Shown: positions 6,884-8,344 of the stretch, one piece after another
Layout of the letters: each line of letters begins with the position of its first letter
How positions within the stretch are numbered: position 1 is the first letter of the stretch
NCBI GenBank assembly: GCA_036381125.1
Contig: DASVDK010000282.1
Coordinates: 1-8,344 of the forward strand
From: DASVDK01 sp036381125 [NCBI: Thermodesulfobacteriota bacterium]
GTDB lineage: Bacteria > DASVDK01
Reading direction: 5' to 3'
DNA length: 8,344 nt
Position numbers and translations under genes: made by a program
The notes under the pieces: model-generated
Database searches by the model: none
The model's input: only the letters and a program-made list of their open reading frames with translations
Told to the model about the DNA's origin: nothing

Positions 6884-6893
6884 CGAAAATCAA
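6865..6893 (-). promoter_or_regulatory. Weak candidate promoter for the HD-GYP-like/GGDEF operon
   Basis: On the minus strand TTGATT (6893-6888), a 17-bp spacer and TAGCTT (6870-6865) would start transcription near 6858, about 36 nt before the GTG at 6822. The -10 keeps only the first, second and last consensus bases. The site falls in the AT-richest part of the gap and overlaps the dyad at 6858-6883. The call is tentative. Confidence 0.3.
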
Positions 6894-6920
6894 GGACGGT
6901 GGTGCCGGCGACGCGGCGAC

Positions 6921-7058
6921 CCCTCCGAAGCGAGGGCCGGATTCACTCCGGCCCGAGCGAGTGACGTGCCGGGGAGGTTGCGCCGCTCTCGCGGCGCGAG
7001 TCGCTGCGCCCGCTGGCGACTTGTCAGGAGGGGGACAGGTGTCGGAGACTCCGCCGGC
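6921..7058. repeat. Mosaic repeat unit A
   Basis: The TTCAC hairpin has arms GGGCCGGA (6934-6941) and TCCGGCCC (6947-6954). The GGGGAGGTTG block is at 6971-6980. The 43-bp module (6981-7023) contains a 7-bp GCGCCGC/GCGGCGC stem around TCTC and an AGTCGC/GCGACT stem. The TCAGGAGGGGG block at 7024-7034 can pair in part (CAGGAGG) with CCTCCTG at the start of unit B (7059-7065). Confidence 0.8.
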
Positions 7059-7202
7059 CCTCCTGGAGCGGAGGGCGGATTCACTCCGCCCGGAGCGATT
7101 GAGAGAATGGGGAGGTTGCGCCGCTCTCGCGGCGCGAGTCGCTGTGCCCGCTGGCGACTTGTCAGGAGGGGGGCGGAGGGCCGGTGACGGAGACACCGGC
7201 GG
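7059..7202. repeat. Mosaic repeat unit B
   Basis: The TTCAC hairpin has shorter arms, GGGCGGA (7073-7079) and TCCGCCC (7085-7091), differing from units A and C by paired changes. The 43-bp module (7119-7161) matches that of unit A except for one base (T7145 instead of C7007). The unit ends with a hairpin of its own, GCCGGTG (7180-7186) and CACCGGC (7194-7200), after the TCAGGAGGGGG block. Confidence 0.8.
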
Positions 7203-7316
7203 CGCTTCTGGAGCGAGGGCCGGATTCACTCCGGCCCGAGCGAGTGACGTAACGGGGAGGTTGTCAGGAGGGGGGCGGAGGGCCGGCGAATGCCGGCCCG
7301 GAGTCCCCCTCTTGAC
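7203..7316. repeat. Mosaic repeat unit C, lacking the 43-bp module
   Basis: The TTCAC hairpin (7217-7237) and flanks are identical to unit A over 39 bp. The GGGGAGGTTG block then passes directly into TCAGGAGGGGG, sharing one TTG, so the 43-bp module of units A and B is absent at exactly that junction. The unit ends in a GC-rich nested hairpin next to the REC-PilZ stop. Confidence 0.8.
7263..7316. terminator. Nested stem-loop one base after the REC-PilZ stop
   Basis: Outer arms 7263-7274 and 7305-7316 pair over 12 positions (one G-T pair, which becomes a C-A mismatch in the minus-strand RNA). Inner arms GGGCCGGC (7280-7287) and GCCGGCCC (7292-7299) pair perfectly around a 4-nt loop. In the minus-strand transcript it begins one nucleotide after the TAG of the REC-PilZ gene. 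There is no U-tract after it, so it is not a classical intrinsic terminator. It could slow polymerase, stabilise the mRNA 3' end, or just be part of repeat unit C. Confidence 0.4.
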
Positions 7317-7317
7317 T

Positions 7318-8076
7318 CTATGCCACGAGCGCCGCGCGGCGGCGGATGCGGACGAAGCGGGTGATGAGCGAGCGGCCGGCGTCGGACAGGTCGCGGAAGG
7401 CGATCCCCATGCCCGGTCCGCAGTCGCGCTTGCGTCGCTCCGGGTGGGCGTTGACCCACGCGACCCGGCCGGTCGCGGTGACCGGTGCGCCCGCCTGGTC
7501 GACCGGCAGGGCGAAGGAGAGCGCGAGGTCGGTGCCGCAGTCGGCCGGCTCGGGCGTCTCGACGAAGAGGCCGCCGGCGCTGATGTTGACCGCCCGGCCC
7601 GCACGCCCCACGCGGTCCGAGGCCGGTCCGAACTCGACCGGCACGTCGACCGGGACGCGGACCCGCTGGAAGGCGCGCTCGTCGACGAGGCCCGTGATCT
7701 TCCGGACGAGGGGGCCTCGGCGAATCGGCTTGAGCACGTAGTCGTCGCATCCCGCCTCGACGCAGCGCGCCACCTCGTTCGGGTCCCCGCCCGAGGTGAC
7801 CATGATGACCGGGACGTCCGCCAGGTCCGGCTCGCCGCGGATCGCGCGGCAGGTGGCCGCGCCGTCCATCTCCGGCATGTAGAGGTCGAGCAGCACCAGG
7901 TCGGGCCGCTCGCGCCGCGCGATCTCGAGCGCCTCCCGCCCGTTCTCGGCGGAGAGGATCTCGTACCCGGTGCCGCCGAGGACGACGTGCACGAGGTCGC
8001 GGAAGAGCTTCACGTCGTCCACCACCAGGATCCGTTTGCCCCCCTCGCGGGGCGTGCGCGTTGCCAGGTCGGTCAT
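7318..8076 (-). CDS. REC-PilZ response regulator, c-di-GMP effector (TIGR02266-type PilZ)
   Basis: The 252-aa protein joins an intact receiver (about 15-128) to a PilZ domain (about 133-245). The receiver has D20/D21, phosphoacceptor D64 in LVLLDLYMPEMDG, switch T94 and K116 in DDYVLKP. The PilZ part has the c-di-GMP motif RAFQR (R134-R138, RxxxR) and NISAGG (164-169, NxSxxG), followed by GGLFVET, GRVAWVN and GPGMGIAF as in TIGR02266 proteins. It should integrate a phosphorelay input with c-di-GMP binding; the downstream target (motility, pili, exopolysaccharide or other) cannot be read. The ATG at 8076 has GGAGG 6 nt upstream and overlaps the stop of the HD-GYP gene as ATGA, so the two are coupled. 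An in-frame extension to 8232 would run through the HD-GYP gene and is rejected. No histidine kinase gene is in the window. Confidence 0.94.
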   Translation of the reverse strand: MTDLATRTPREGGKRILVVDDVKLFRDLVHVVLGGTGYEILSAENGREALEIARRERPDLVLLDLYMPEMDGAATCRAIRGEPDLADVPVIMVTSGGDPNEVARCVEAGCDDYVLKPIRRGPLVRKITGLVDERAFQRVRVPVDVPVEFGPASDRVGRAGRAVNISAGGLFVETPEPADCGTDLALSFALPVDQAGAPVTATGRVAWVNAHPERRKRDCGPGMGIAFRDLSDAGRSLITRFVRIRRRAALVA

Positions 8077-8344
8077 GCGTGTCCTCCAGCGAGGATCCCG
8101 CCGGGCCAGGCGCCCGACACCACCGGTCCGTTCGTCACCGGCGCCTCGCTGCCTGCGTCGAGCCAGGGGTACTTGTCGAGCAGCCGCAGGAAGCGCTCCA
8201 CGTAGTCGAGGTCGAACTGGGTGCCCGCACAACGCTTGAGCTCCTGGCGCGCCGCGTCGCGCGAGAGGGCGCGCCGGTAGGGCCGATCGGAGGTCATGGC
8301 GTCGTACGCGTCGGCGATGCAGACGATGCGGGCCGTGACGGAGA
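8073..8344 (-). CDS. C-terminal end of a canonical HD-GYP phosphodiesterase, 5' part missing
   Basis: Only the last 89 codons are present; the gene enters from the right edge. They include ARIVCIADAYDAMTSDRPYR, the canonical last metal-ligand segment (Asp in IADAYDA) and the c-di-GMP-contacting RPYR, then ALSRDAARQEL and the usual TQFDLDYVERFLRLL end. A tail of about 30 residues, rich in G/A/P, follows. The preserved residues predict an active c-di-GMP hydrolase, in contrast to the HD-GYP-like protein at 5071-6822. Whether a receiver or other sensor precedes it cannot be seen. The TGA at 8075-8073 overlaps the REC-PilZ ATG, so both products are likely made from one mRNA in linked amounts. Confidence 0.9.
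   Translation of the reverse strand, partial: SVTARIVCIADAYDAMTSDRPYRRALSRDAARQELKRCAGTQFDLDYVERFLRLLDKYPWLDAGSEAPVTNGPVVSGAWPGGILAGGHA
8083..8087 (-). promoter_or_regulatory. Shine-Dalgarno site of the REC-PilZ gene
   Basis: GGAGG on the minus strand, 6 nt before the ATG at 8076 and inside the last codons of the HD-GYP gene, decides the start against the longer open frame. Confidence 0.75.

Larger units (their letters stand above)
6921..7316. repeat. Cluster of three tandem mosaic hairpin repeats in a gene-free region
   Basis: Three related units of about 115-145 bp fill most of the 495-bp gap between the REC-PilZ gene and the HD-GYP-like gene. Each carries a hairpin with a constant TTCAC loop (plus strand), a GGGGAGGTTG block and a TCAGGAGGGGG block, and the units differ in which extra modules they hold. 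The longest identical stretch is 39 bp (6929-6967 with 7212-7250). A 64-bp block is shared by the first two units with one mismatch (6971-7034 with 7109-7172). Reading frames through the region on either strand are repetitive, rich in R/A/P/G and have no start signals, so it is not called as coding. It resembles REP/BIME-like intergenic elements of GC-rich genomes; the family is not one I can name. Confidence 0.85.

Noticed and set aside
6921-7316. CRISPR array
   Set aside because: Units are over 100 bp, mosaic, largely palindromic and without uniform unique spacers; no cas genes are nearby.
6855-7604. Minus-strand frame of 249 codons with repeated PPPDKSPAG and ARAAQPP segments
   Set aside because: It starts out of frame inside REC-PilZ and then runs through the repeat cluster. 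The repetition is explained by the hairpin units, although frames like this are often mis-annotated as hypothetical proteins.
6961-8205. Plus-strand frame of 414 codons with internal peptide repeats (CAALAARVA and DLSGGG segments)
   Set aside because: The peptide repetition comes from the DNA repeat units; the remainder is antisense to REC-PilZ. No ribosome-binding site or family match.
8077-8232. N-terminal extension of REC-PilZ
   Set aside because: It would overlap the HD-GYP gene for 160 bases, while the ATG at 8076 has a well-placed GGAGG and an ATGA overlap.

Overview
The window is a very GC-rich stretch of bacterial chromosome, and almost all genes run on the minus strand. It holds two complete housekeeping genes in an operon (maf, yggS), one divergent housekeeping gene (yjbQ), the 5' part of a periplasmic amino-acid-binding protein gene, and a dense cyclic-di-GMP signalling block. 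The exported binding protein has an ordinary signal peptide with no lipobox cysteine, which suggests a Gram-negative envelope. The PilZ domain is of the TIGR02266 kind, first described in Myxococcus. Together with the composition and the Liv-type transporter, this fits a deltaproteobacterial, myxobacterial or Rokubacteria/Methylomirabilota-like soil or sediment lineage. That placement is a guess from general knowledge.

Layout, left to right. 1-906 (minus): LivK-like branched-chain amino acid or amide binding protein, running off the left edge. 907-1251: no gene; a near-consensus sigma70 promoter (TTGACA, 17 bp, TATAAG) at 1187-1215 points at the binding-protein gene and leaves a leader of about 270 nt. 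1252-1980 (minus): yggS. 1977-2594 (minus): maf, overlapping yggS by ATGA. 2595-2619: only 25 bp separate the divergent starts of maf and yjbQ, neither of which has a convincing Shine-Dalgarno sequence; a possible shared promoter element lies there. 2620-3012 (plus): yjbQ, convergent with the next gene.

3036-5060 (minus): a 674-aa diguanylate cyclase (PocR-like, GAF, GAF, GGDEF) with intact active and inhibitory sites. 5071-6822 (minus): a 583-aa pseudo-receiver, coiled-coil, GAF, HD-GYP protein. Its receiver has lost the phosphoacceptor, and its HD-GYP domain has changes at one metal ligand and two c-di-GMP contacts. These two genes are 10 bp apart and look like one operon. 6823-7317: 495 bp without a gene, holding two dyads at the operon start and three tandem mosaic repeat units full of hairpins. 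7318-8076 (minus): a 252-aa REC-PilZ protein with all key residues. 8073-8344 (minus): the C-terminus of a canonical HD-GYP protein, overlapping the REC-PilZ start by ATGA.

Taken together, the right half encodes a complete c-di-GMP circuit: a synthase, a likely active phosphodiesterase, a c-di-GMP-binding response regulator as effector, and a degenerate receiver/HD-GYP protein that may act as a sensor or partner of the adjacent cyclase. The most unusual DNA is the hairpin repeat cluster at about 6921-7316. It has compensatory stem changes, constant loops that are GNRA-like when read on the transcribed strand, and a 43-bp module present in two of three units. It looks like a dispersed intergenic structural repeat rather than a gene or CRISPR array.
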